Shown: positions 1 through 7,804 of the stretch, in pieces
Layout of the letters: each line of letters begins with the position of its first letter
Position numbering within the stretch: the first letter of the stretch is position 1
From: Streptomyces beihaiensis
GTDB taxonomy: Bacteria > Actinomycetota > Actinomycetes > Streptomycetales > Streptomycetaceae
Assembly (NCBI RefSeq): GCF_026274175.1
Contig: NZ_JAPHNL010000263.1
Coordinates: forward strand, 40,265-104,264
DNA length: 64,000 bases
Direction: 5' to 3'
Program-made: the position numbers and the translations under genes
Notes under the pieces: generated by a model
Told to the model about the DNA's origin: nothing
What the model saw: only the letters and a program-made list of their open reading frames with translations
Database searches by the model: none

Positions 1-1
1 C

Positions 2-91
2 GGAGGCACCCGCCGCGACACGGCCCGCTGGAGTCTCCCGGAACGTCTCAACGTCTATCGCAATCCCGGCAGTTGGCAGAGAGGCTCCTAG
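2..91 (+). CDS. C-terminal end of an unidentified upstream gene (partial)
   Basis: The reading frame is open from the window edge to a TAG at 89-91 and encodes 29 residues ending in ...NPGSWQRGS. Its third codon positions are mostly G or C, as expected for coding DNA here. It is too short to place in a family. It is 51 bases upstream of the thioesterase gene on the same strand, so it probably belongs to the same biosynthetic operon. Its identity would show whether the cluster extends leftwards. Confidence 0.45.
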   Translation, partial: GGTRRDTARWSLPERLNVYRNPGSWQRGS

Positions 92-142
92 CGTCCGGCA
101 GCCCGCCCGTCCCTTGCCCCTTGCCCCTGAGGACCGCCCACC

Positions 143-916
143 ATGCACTCACCGCCCGTCTGGCTCAGGCAACTGCGGCCCACCCGGCACAGCCGTCTCA
201 GACTTGTGGCCTTTCCCCACGCCGGTTCGGGGCCGCAGACCTATGCGCGTCTGCTGTCCGCACTGCCGAGCGATGTCGAACTGACCGGGGTCACCCTTCC
301 CGGGCGTGAGCACCGTGCCGGTGAGCCCCCGACCGTCCGGCTCCAGGCCGCGGTCGACGGCATCGTCGGCGAATTGGCGGCCCTCCCGCCCATGCCCACG
401 CTCTACTGGGGTCACAGCATGGGCTCCCTGCTCGCCGTGACCGTCGTGGCACAGAGCCCCGGCTCGTGCGACGCCCTCGTCCTGACGGCCGGGATCCCGG
501 GTCCCCACGCGCTCGACCTGGCCGCTCCTCTGGACACACCGGAAGGGCTGGAACTGATGTTCACCCGGCACCGGCTGCCGCTGCGAGCCCTGGACGCCGA
601 CAGCGGTCACTCACGGGCCGAGTACGTACTGGCCCACGACCTGGTGCTGGCCCGACGCGCCCTGCTCGGGCTTGACGGCATCCGCCTCGATCTGCCGCTG
701 ACCGCCTACGCGGGCGCCGATGACCCGTTGGTTCCCGCGTCCACGCTGCCGAGGTGGCGCGACTTCACCACTGGCCGGTTTCGCACCAGAACCCTGGCGG
801 GCGGCCACTTCTTCCCCTTCCTCCCGTCCAACGGGCGATCACTCCTTGCAGACATGGCCGACACGCTGGAGCTCTGCGCCCTGGCCGGGGACCCGACGAG
901 AGGAGCTGTCCGATGA
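143..916 (+). CDS. Type II thioesterase (alpha/beta hydrolase)
   Basis: This 257-residue protein has the length and motifs of the external type II thioesterases of NRPS/PKS clusters, which remove stalled or mis-primed acyl groups from carrier proteins, or in some pathways release the mature aminoacyl product. The N-terminal FPHAGSG motif, the nucleophile elbow GHSMG (Ser92), an Asp in the AGADDPLVP segment and the catalytic His222 in GGHFFPF form the triad. The ATG at 143 gives a normal family N-terminus. The stop overlaps the next start (ATGA at 913-916), so it is translationally coupled to the carotenoid-type oxygenase. It could act as editor for the single NRPS module downstream, or release its beta-modified amino acid as the nikkomycin-type thioesterase does; the sequence does not decide. 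Confidence 0.88.
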   Translation: MHSPPVWLRQLRPTRHSRLRLVAFPHAGSGPQTYARLLSALPSDVELTGVTLPGREHRAGEPPTVRLQAAVDGIVGELAALPPMPTLYWGHSMGSLLAVTVVAQSPGSCDALVLTAGIPGPHALDLAAPLDTPEGLELMFTRHRLPLRALDADSGHSRAEYVLAHDLVLARRALLGLDGIRLDLPLTAYAGADDPLVPASTLPRWRDFTTGRFRTRTLAGGHFFPFLPSNGRSLLADMADTLELCALAGDPTRGAVR

Positions 917-2283
917 GCGTCAAGGCCCCCTACCAGGGAGCTTTCACTCCGGTGCGCGATGAGATCACCGCCTTCGATCTGCCGGTGACCGGACGGATAC
1001 CGGACGAGCTGCAAGGGCGCTACCTGCGCAACGGCCCCAATCCGTTGCGCCTTGACGATCCGCGCCTCAACCTGTTCCTCGGGGAAGGCATGGTCCACGG
1101 GGTGCGGCTTCGGGACGGCCGGGCCGAGTGGTACCGGAACAGATGGGTCCGATCGGCCGCCGTGGCAAGGAGCCTCGGGGAGAAGGTGCGCCGGGGCTCC
1201 CGCTTCCCGGGATCGGACTTCGCCCCCAACACCCATGTGATCGGGCACGCCGGACGCATCCTCGCCCTGGTCGAGAACGGCTTCCGGCCGTACGAACTGA
1301 CCCCGGACCTCGACACCGTACGCCCATGCGACTTCCGCGGCACGCTCCCGGCGGGCTACACGGCCCACCCCAAGCTCGACCCGCGCAGCGGCGAACTCCA
1401 TGCCGTCTCCTACGCCACGCGTGCGGAGTTCGTGCAGTATTCGGTGCTCTCTCCCGCCGGCATGCTCACCCGGATCGTGAACATCCCGGCACCGCACCGT
1501 CCGGTCATGCACGACTTCGCGCTGACCGGCAAGTACGTCGTCCTCTACGACCTGCCGGCGGTCAACAGCCTGACCGCCGCGGCGTCCGGTGCACCCCTGG
1601 TCTACGACTGGCAGGAGAGCCGGGGAGCCAGGGTCGGGCTGCTGCCGAGGCACGGGACCGAGGTGCGCTGGTTCGAGATCGACCCGTGCTGGGTCTTCCA
1701 CACTCTGAACGCCTACGACGACGGCGACCGTGTGGTGGTCGACGTCATTCGCTACCCCCGCATGTACGCCGACCTCCGGCTGGACGGCAACTCCTTGCCC
1801 ACGCTCGACCGCTGGGTCATCGACACGGCGAGCGGCAAGGTCACCGAGACCCGCCTGGACGACCGCGCCCAGGAATTCCCCGGCGTCAACCCGACCGTGG
1901 TCTCGACGCCTCACCGCTACGGCTACGCGGCCGTGGTCCCCGACATGCACTCCTACTTCGGTCCCGACGACGACCTGGAAAGCCTTCCTGACCAGGCGTA
2001 CGGCGACGCGCTGCTCAAGCACGACTTCTCCGCGAACACCACCGCGGTCCGCTCCCTGGGCCGCGGACACTACACCGGTGAGCCGGTCTTCGTCCCCGGC
2101 ACGTCCCCGGGCGCGGAGGACGAGGGCTACCTGCTCGCCTACGTCCACGACCCCGGCCGCGGCGCCAGCGATCTCGTCATCCTGTCCGCTCAGGACTTCA
2201 CGGGTGAGCCTCTGGCCACCGTACATCTGCCCGCCCGAGTGCCTCTCGGATTCCATGGAAGCTGGATCGCCGACCCGGCCTGA
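913..2283 (+). CDS. Carotenoid-cleavage-type non-haem iron oxygenase
   Basis: The 456-residue product belongs to the RPE65/carotenoid oxygenase family, which cleaves a conjugated C=C bond of carotenoids, apocarotenoids or stilbenes with O2 to give two carbonyl products. The N-terminal signatures GRYLRNGPNP and GEGMVHG are clear. Four iron-binding histidines can be assigned in TAHPKLDP, MHDFALT, VFHTLNAY and, near the C-terminus, GFHGSWI. The frame is open further upstream, but the ATG at 913 overlaps the thioesterase stop, has a GAGG-type ribosome site and begins where the family begins. The next gene encodes an aldehyde dehydrogenase, which fits an aldehyde product. The substrate is unknown: no carotenoid pathway genes are in the window, so an aryl-alkene substrate is as likely as an apocarotenoid. 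Confidence 0.9.
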   Translation: MSVKAPYQGAFTPVRDEITAFDLPVTGRIPDELQGRYLRNGPNPLRLDDPRLNLFLGEGMVHGVRLRDGRAEWYRNRWVRSAAVARSLGEKVRRGSRFPGSDFAPNTHVIGHAGRILALVENGFRPYELTPDLDTVRPCDFRGTLPAGYTAHPKLDPRSGELHAVSYATRAEFVQYSVLSPAGMLTRIVNIPAPHRPVMHDFALTGKYVVLYDLPAVNSLTAAASGAPLVYDWQESRGARVGLLPRHGTEVRWFEIDPCWVFHTLNAYDDGDRVVVDVIRYPRMYADLRLDGNSLPTLDRWVIDTASGKVTETRLDDRAQEFPGVNPTVVSTPHRYGYAAVVPDMHSYFGPDDDLESLPDQAYGDALLKHDFSANTTAVRSLGRGHYTGEPVFVPGTSPGAEDEGYLLAYVHDPGRGASDLVILSAQDFTGEPLATVHLPARVPLGFHGSWIADPA

Positions 2284-2299
2284 CCGAACGGAAGGTCCC

Positions 2300-3622
2300 T
2301 TGCCACCCACCTGCGCCCCGGAACGGCCCGAGGAAGTCGTCGCCCGCCTCCGCGCCGCCTGCCGCACCGGCAGCCACCGCTCGCTGGAATGGCGGACACG
2401 GCAACTCACGTGCCTACGAGCCATGTTGTCCGACCACGCGGAGGACTTCACCACCGCCCTCCACGCCGACTTGCGTAAGAACCGCGCCGAGGCGTACGCG
2501 GCCGAGATCGGGTTCACCATCCGCGAGATCGACCACATCCTGGTGAACCTGGAGGAGTGGCTGCGCCCGGTGCCGGTGACCGCGCCCGGGTGCCCTCCCG
2601 GCTCCGAGGCTCATCTCCGGTACGACCCGCTGGGTGTGGTGCTGGTGATGGCGCCCTGGAACTATCCGGTGCAGCTGCTGCTGGTTCCGGTCGTGGGCGC
2701 ACTGGCCGCCGGCAACGCGGTGGTGGCCAAGCCCAGCGACCTGGCGCCCGCCTGCTCGGCGCTCCTGGCCCGGCTGGTGCCGCGGTACCTGGACACCGAT
2801 GCGGTGTCCGTGGTGGAGGGGGGCGTCGCGGAGGCCGCCGCCCTGCTGGCCCAGCGCTTCGACCACGTCTTCTACACCGGCAACGGCGTGGTCGGACGGG
2901 TCGTCATGCGTGCCGCGGCCGAGCACCTGACCCCGGTCACGCTGGAACTGGGGGGCAAATGCCCGGTGTTCGTCGACCGTGGGACGAACCTCGCGGACAC
3001 GGCGGCCCGGCTGGCCCGGGCCAAGTTCACCAACGCGGGCCAGACCTGCGTCGCTCCCGACCATGTGCTGACCGACCCGGAGACGGCGCGAACGCTGGAG
3101 GTCGAGCTCGCGCGATCGCTCGAGAAGCTGTTCGGAACCGATCCGCGAGCCTCACGGAGTTACGGACGGATCATCAACCCGCGGCACTTCGACCGCCTCG
3201 TCCGCCTCCTCGACTCCGGCCGGATCGTCGTCGGTGGCGGTCACGACCGGGAGAACCGGTACATCGCGCCGACGGTGCTGGCCGAGGTGCGGGCCGATTC
3301 GCCGGTGATGCAGGAGGAGATCTTCGGTCCGGTCCTGCCGATCGTCGAGGTGTCCGGGGTGGACGAGGCGATCGCCTTCATCAACGAGCGGGACAAGCCT
3401 CTTGCCGTGTACGGCTTCACACGCTCCACGGACACCCGGCGCCGACTGGCCGAGGAGACGGCCTCGGGCAGTCTCGTGTTCGGCCTGCCGATGGCGCAGG
3501 TCCTCGACCCCGGACTGCCCTTCGGCGGGGTGGGGCCGAGCGGAACGGGCAGCTACCGGGGCGCACACTCCCTGGCGGCCTTCAGCCATCGCAAAACCGT
3601 GCTTCAGGTGCCGCAACGCTAA
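2300..3622 (+). CDS. Aldehyde dehydrogenase
   Basis: This 440-residue NAD(P)-dependent aldehyde dehydrogenase is of the short class-3-like type. It carries the APWNYP segment, the general-base Glu216 in LELGGK, the nucleophile Cys250 in NAGQTC, and the EEIFGPVLP and FGGVGPSG motifs. The frame is open far upstream through the previous gene; I chose the TTG at 2300 because AACGGAAGG lies just before it and it follows the oxygenase stop by 16 bases. The likely role is oxidation of an aldehyde released by the adjacent oxygenase to a carboxylic acid, which the AMP ligase at 6235 could activate. That assignment is from order alone. Confidence 0.85.
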   Translation: MPPTCAPERPEEVVARLRAACRTGSHRSLEWRTRQLTCLRAMLSDHAEDFTTALHADLRKNRAEAYAAEIGFTIREIDHILVNLEEWLRPVPVTAPGCPPGSEAHLRYDPLGVVLVMAPWNYPVQLLLVPVVGALAAGNAVVAKPSDLAPACSALLARLVPRYLDTDAVSVVEGGVAEAAALLAQRFDHVFYTGNGVVGRVVMRAAAEHLTPVTLELGGKCPVFVDRGTNLADTAARLARAKFTNAGQTCVAPDHVLTDPETARTLEVELARSLEKLFGTDPRASRSYGRIINPRHFDRLVRLLDSGRIVVGGGHDRENRYIAPTVLAEVRADSPVMQEEIFGPVLPIVEVSGVDEAIAFINERDKPLAVYGFTRSTDTRRRLAEETASGSLVFGLPMAQVLDPGLPFGGVGPSGTGSYRGAHSLAAFSHRKTVLQVPQR

Positions 3623-3835
3623 GCGGACTTAGCAGGCTACTAGAACTCAGCTGCTTGTACACCGCGTTACCGATCTTTACTGTTGAACTCATTGAATATC
3701 GGCGGGCACACCGGAGTGGACTTCACCGATGAAATGGCCTCACCGTCCCGCCTGCGGGAATTCTGATTCCCCACTGATATTCGCCATTTCAGCGGTGAAT
3801 CGAATGTCAGGTGAAGCGTTCGAAGGGGCAGAACG

Positions 3836-4693
3836 TTGAGGATGCAGGGCAGCCTGGTGGCAATCAGCGATCTGCATGTCCGCTACGAGGAGAACAAGAG
3901 GATCGTCAAGGCGCTGCGCCCCGGCTCAAATCACGACTGGCTGCTGGTCGCCGGGGATGTCGGTGACACCGTCGCGGATATCGAATGGGCGCTGTCGCTG
4001 CTGGTCGACCGCTTCGAGAAGGTGGTCTGGGCTCCCGGCAACCACGAGCTGTGGACCCCGCCCGACGACCCGGTGCAACTGCGCGGCGAGGCCCGCTACC
4101 GCCATCTCGTGGAGCTGTGCCGAAGACTCGGCGTCGTCACCCCCGAGGATCCGTACCCGCTCTGGGAGGGCGAGGGGGGACCAGCCGTGATCGCACCGCT
4201 CTTCGTCCTCTACGACTACAGCTTCCGGCCCGACCGCGCACGCGACGCGCAGGAGGCGCTCGCCCTGGCCGAGGGTGCCGGGGTGATCTGCACCGACGAA
4301 TTCATGCTCCACCCCGACCCGTATCCGAGCCGGCCCGCCTGGTGTCACGCGCGTCTCGAGGTCACCGAGGCGCGGCTGGCCACCGTGGACAAGGCACTGC
4401 CGACCGTCCTGGTCAATCATTTCCCCCTGGTGCGTCGGCCCACCAGAGTGCTCCACCACCCGGAGTTCGCGCTCTGGTGCGGCACCGAGGCCACCGCGGA
4501 CTGGCACCGCAGATTCCGTGCGGTGGCGGTCGTCTACGGGCATTTGCACATCCCTTCCCTCATCTATGAGGACGGGGTGCCGCACCGCGAGGTCTCACTC
4601 GGCTATCCCCGTGAGTGGCAGCGCCGGTCCACGGCGCCGGGCCAACTGGTCCGAATCCTTCCCGAGGTGGCTGCCGTGCGGAGCGGCGGATGA
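3836..4693 (+). CDS. Calcineurin-like metallophosphoesterase
   Basis: The 285-residue protein has the full dimetal phosphoesterase motif series: D-x-H in ISDLHVRY, GD in AGDVGD, GNHE in APGNHELW, a later NHFPL and the closing GHLH. The start is either TTG at 3836, well spaced from GAAGGGG, or ATG at 3842. A 213-base gap before it suggests a new transcript start. Its stop overlaps the start of the phosphopantetheinyl transferase (ATGA at 4690-4693). This family can hydrolyse phosphomonoesters, diesters or pyrophosphates, so a role in phosphopantetheine turnover is possible but unproven. Confidence 0.85.
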   Translation: MRMQGSLVAISDLHVRYEENKRIVKALRPGSNHDWLLVAGDVGDTVADIEWALSLLVDRFEKVVWAPGNHELWTPPDDPVQLRGEARYRHLVELCRRLGVVTPEDPYPLWEGEGGPAVIAPLFVLYDYSFRPDRARDAQEALALAEGAGVICTDEFMLHPDPYPSRPAWCHARLEVTEARLATVDKALPTVLVNHFPLVRRPTRVLHHPEFALWCGTEATADWHRRFRAVAVVYGHLHIPSLIYEDGVPHREVSLGYPREWQRRSTAPGQLVRILPEVAAVRSGG

Positions 4694-5367
4694 TCGAGCG
4701 GCTGCTGTCGCCGCCGGTCGTGGCCGTCCAGACCTTCGGCGACCCGGTGGATCCGCCCGTGCTCTTCTCCCAGGAGGAGGCCCTGACCGCGCGGATGGTG
4801 GACAGTCGGCGAAGGGAGTTCGGCACGGTGCGGGCGTGTGCCCGCACCGCTTTGTCCGGGCTCGGAATCGCGCCGGTGCCGATCCTCCGAGGGCCACTGG
4901 GCGCGCCGACCTGGCCCGACGGCGTCGTCGGCTCGATGACCCACTGCGCGGGCTACCGGGCCGCCGCTGTCGCGCGCTCCGCCGACCTGGCGGCGATCGG
5001 CCTCGACGCCGAGCTCCACCAGCCGATGCCGGGCAGTGAACTGGAAGTCGTCGCGCTTCCCGAGGAACAGACCTGGCTGTCCGACCTTGCCGCCCGAAGG
5101 CCGGAGATCTGCTGGGACCGGCTGCTGTTCAGCGCCAAGGAGAGCGTGTACAAGGCGTGGTCCCCGCTCACAGGCCGGTGGCTGGGGTTCGAGGAGGCCA
5201 CGATCACCTTCGACCCGGACGCCGGGAGATTCCGGGCCCGGCTGCTGGTCCCCGGCCCGGTCGTCGCCGGGACTCGACTGCCGACGCTTGAGGGGCGCTG
5301 GCTGGTCCGGAGCGGACTCGTCCTCACCGCGGTCACTGTGACCTCCGGTAGCGCAGCAGAGACTTAA
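4690..5367 (+). CDS. 4'-phosphopantetheinyl transferase (Sfp/EntD type)
   Basis: The 225-residue protein transfers phosphopantetheine from CoA to the Ser of carrier proteins, here presumably Ser948 of the NRPS. Family motifs are the substrate-contact segment GSMTHCAGY, the metal-binding IGLDAE, and FSAKESVYKAW. The length fits the single-chain EntD/Sfp type. Start ATG at 4690 overlaps the preceding stop. Presence in the cluster suggests a dedicated activating enzyme, though such enzymes often serve several pathways. Confidence 0.9.
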   Translation: MIERLLSPPVVAVQTFGDPVDPPVLFSQEEALTARMVDSRRREFGTVRACARTALSGLGIAPVPILRGPLGAPTWPDGVVGSMTHCAGYRAAAVARSADLAAIGLDAELHQPMPGSELEVVALPEEQTWLSDLAARRPEICWDRLLFSAKESVYKAWSPLTGRWLGFEEATITFDPDAGRFRARLLVPGPVVAGTRLPTLEGRWLVRSGLVLTAVTVTSGSAAET

Positions 5368-5492
5368 CGAAGACTTAGTCACGATCCGCTTGAGTTTCCC
5401 TCGACGTTCGAAGAGGCTGCTTACAGGGTAACGCCGGGCCTTTTATGAGTCATCGCATAACAGACGACGGTGAATTCAAGGAGGATCGGCAC

Positions 5493-6200
5493 ATGGCTCC
5501 TGTCGCGATTGTCGCCAGCGGGAACCGGTTTTCGAGTGATGCCGTCGCCGTACATTTGGCGGAGCTCGGCTGGGATATTGCGATACTCTGCCGGGACAGC
5601 ACTGCCGACGCGGAGACCGTAAATCGAATACGAGAGACCGGACGACAAGCACTGGCCATCGAGACCGATGTCGCCGATCCGGTTTCGGTCGATACCGCTC
5701 TCGGCCGGGTGAGCACCGAACTGGGTGATCCGAATGTCCTGGTGAACATTGTCGCCCTCACCGCCCGTGATTCACTGAGCCTGATCTCCGATGATGACTG
5801 GCGCGCGGCGGTCGGCCGCCCCCTTCGAGGGCTCTTCGTCGCCAGCCGGTCGGTGATCGACCCGATGATCAGGCAGGGCTGGGGACGCATCATCTCCATC
5901 GCGGACGTGCCCGCTTCCGTGATGAACGGCGCACACGACCACTCGACCGTGCTGGCCGGCCTCGAAGGGTTCACCAGGACGATCGCGCTGGAACTGCGGG
6001 CGTTCGGGATCACGGTGAACGCCATCGCGCCCACGCCTCCCGCTGCGGACATCCGAGCCGACGCGGACCCACGAGTCGCCGATGCGGCCGTGCCGCACCA
6101 TGCGGCGCAGATCGCCGCGACAGTCCCGTTCCTGGTCAGCGACGGGGCGTCATCGGTGACCGGTCAGGTCATCCAAGTGGGCAGCGAGGAAGCGGCCTGA
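5493..6200 (+). CDS. Catalytically dead short-chain dehydrogenase (NovK-like partner)
   Basis: The 235-residue protein has the overall SDR fold pattern (GLEGFTRTIALEL, GITVNAIAP, VTGQVIQVG) but lacks the working residues. The Gly-rich cofactor motif TGxxxGIG reads SGNRFSS, the NNAG motif reads VNIVALT, and the catalytic YxxxK reads HSTVL (His150, Leu154). It cannot be a normal NAD(P)H reductase. In aminocoumarin clusters an inactive SDR (NovK) forms a heterotetramer with an active one (NovJ) that oxidises beta-hydroxytyrosyl-carrier to the beta-keto form. The canonical SDR at 12393 would be the partner. Start ATG at 5493 follows AAGGAGGAT with good spacing. Alternatives: a pseudo-enzyme scaffold for another complex. 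Confidence 0.85.
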   Translation: MAPVAIVASGNRFSSDAVAVHLAELGWDIAILCRDSTADAETVNRIRETGRQALAIETDVADPVSVDTALGRVSTELGDPNVLVNIVALTARDSLSLISDDDWRAAVGRPLRGLFVASRSVIDPMIRQGWGRIISIADVPASVMNGAHDHSTVLAGLEGFTRTIALELRAFGITVNAIAPTPPAADIRADADPRVADAAVPHHAAQIAATVPFLVSDGASSVTGQVIQVGSEEAA

Positions 6201-6234
6201 ACCTTGCCCTGTCAGCTGGATTGGAGAATGTGTT

Positions 6235-7803
6235 TTGCAAGGCAATGAGCATTATGTTCGCCAGATCCTGAACGCCTTCCGTGCCAACCCCTCCGGCGTG
6301 CCGCTTGTCCACCGCGACGTTCCCACGACGGCAGGCGATCTGGCCGACTCGGTCACGTCGGCGGCCGCGGTGATGCGCACCCACGGCGTCGGGGTGGGAA
6401 GCGTGGTCGGCATTCTGACCGAGCCCAACACCCCCGGGACCCTGGTGTCGCGCTACGCCGCGAATCTGCTCGGCGCCACAGTGGTCCACCTTGCCGGTGT
6501 CAACGCCGTCAACCCCGCCGAGCAGCTCTCGATGGACTCACAGAGCGGCATCATCGCCGAGACAGCGCCTGTGATGATCACCGTCGACGAGGCCAACCTC
6601 AGCCGCGCGCGGGCGATCTGCGCCTCGATGGCCGACCGCCGCCTGCTCGCCGGGTTCGGCGACCTCGGCAACGATGTGGTCGACCTGACGGCCCTCCCCC
6701 CGGATGCCTTCCGCCCGGACATGGCGCGCGACGGCGACATCGCCGTGGTCACCTACTCCAGCGGCTCGACCGGGCGGCCCAAGGGAGCGGGCTGGTCGTT
6801 CAGGGTGAAGAACGAGATGGTCACGGCGTCCGCCGTCCGGGGCCAGAAGGCGACCAGCCTGATCACCGCTCCCCTGACCCACTCCAGCGGCTTTGCCGCC
6901 GACGACGTGATGGTTCCCGGCGGCACGGTCGTGCTGCTGCCCGGCTTCGACGCGGCAGAGGTCCTGCGGACGGTGGCCCTCCATCGGGTCAACCGACTGG
7001 CGATCGCCGCTCCGCAGTTGTACGCGCTGGCCGACCACCCGGACACGGCGCAGACCGATCTGTCGAGTGTGCGCGACCTGTTCTACACCGGCCTGCCCGC
7101 TTCGCCCGAGCGGCTGGCGGTGGCCGCGAAGGTCTTCGGGCCCGTGCTCATTCAGGTCTACGGCACGATCGAGACCAACATGATCAGCTGGCTCCTGCCG
7201 CAGGAGCACGGAGACGACGCCCTGCGCGCGACGGTGGGGCGTCCGCTCGAATGGCTGCGGGTGACGATCCGCGATCCGCGGGACGACCGCGCGCTGCCGC
7301 CCGGCGAGCCCGGCGAGGTATGCGTCAATTCACCATGGTCCATGGACCGTTACTGGAACGATCCCGATCAGTCCGTGCGCACCGTGCGGGACGGATGGAT
7401 CCACACGGGGGACATCGGGCATCTCGACGAGGCGGGCTACCTCCACCTGCACGGCCGGATCGCGGACGTGATCAAGGCCAATGGGATCAAGATCTATCCC
7501 GCCTCGGTCGAGCACGCGCTGCTGGAACACCCCGCTGTCGCGGAGGCGGCGGTGTTCGGGGCGGCGAACGCCGACCGGCTTGAGCACATCTGCGCCACGG
7601 TCGTCCTGCGGGAGGGCGCCCAGGTCGCTCCCGACGAACTTCGCGCGCATGTCGGCGGCATGCTCAGCCCCCATCACGCTCCGACCGACATCGAGGTACG
7701 CAAGAGCCTGCCGCTCGTCGGCCTCGGAAAACCGGACAAGTTGCGGCTTCGCGCGGATGCCATGGCGCGTCTCGCGGCCACCCACGGCGAAGAAGAGTCC
7801 TGA
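6235..7803 (+). CDS. Free-standing AMP-dependent acyl ligase
   Basis: The 522-residue ANL-superfamily enzyme adenylates a carboxylate and transfers it to CoA or a carrier protein. Motifs visible are the P-loop [12 protein letters not shown], the YGTIETN segment (variant of YGxTE), WIHTGDIG and the C-terminal hinge [16 protein letters not shown]. The usual catalytic Lys is represented by [11 protein letters not shown]. The start is TTG at 6235, eight bases after TTGGAGA; an ATG at 6228 is out of frame. It ends one base before the NRPS start, so both are co-translated. The substrate is unknown; the acid from the oxygenase/aldehyde dehydrogenase pair is the obvious candidate. It has no fused carrier domain. 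Confidence 0.85.
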   Translation: MQGNEHYVRQILNAFRANPSGVPLVHRDVPTTAGDLADSVTSAAAVMRTHGVGVGSVVGILTEPNTPGTLVSRYAANLLGATVVHLAGVNAVNPAEQLSMDSQSGIIAETAPVMITVDEANLSRARAICASMADRRLLAGFGDLGNDVVDLTALPPDAFRPDMARDGDIAVVTYSSGSTGRPKGAGWSFRVKNEMVTASAVRGQKATSLITAPLTHSSGFAADDVMVPGGTVVLLPGFDAAEVLRTVALHRVNRLAIAAPQLYALADHPDTAQTDLSSVRDLFYTGLPASPERLAVAAKVFGPVLIQVYGTIETNMISWLLPQEHGDDALRATVGRPLEWLRVTIRDPRDDRALPPGEPGEVCVNSPWSMDRYWNDPDQSVRTVRDGWIHTGDIGHLDEAGYLHLHGRIADVIKANGIKIYPASVEHALLEHPAVAEAAVFGAANADRLEHICATVVLREGAQVAPDELRAHVGGMLSPHHAPTDIEVRKSLPLVGLGKPDKLRLRADAMARLAATHGEEES

Positions 7804-7804
7804 G

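Noticed and set aside
706-2538. Long minus-strand open frame of about 610 codons opposite the oxygenase and aldehyde dehydrogenase genes
   Set aside because: It mirrors two genes with clear family motifs, has no domain of its own, and is a typical by-product of GC-rich codon bias.
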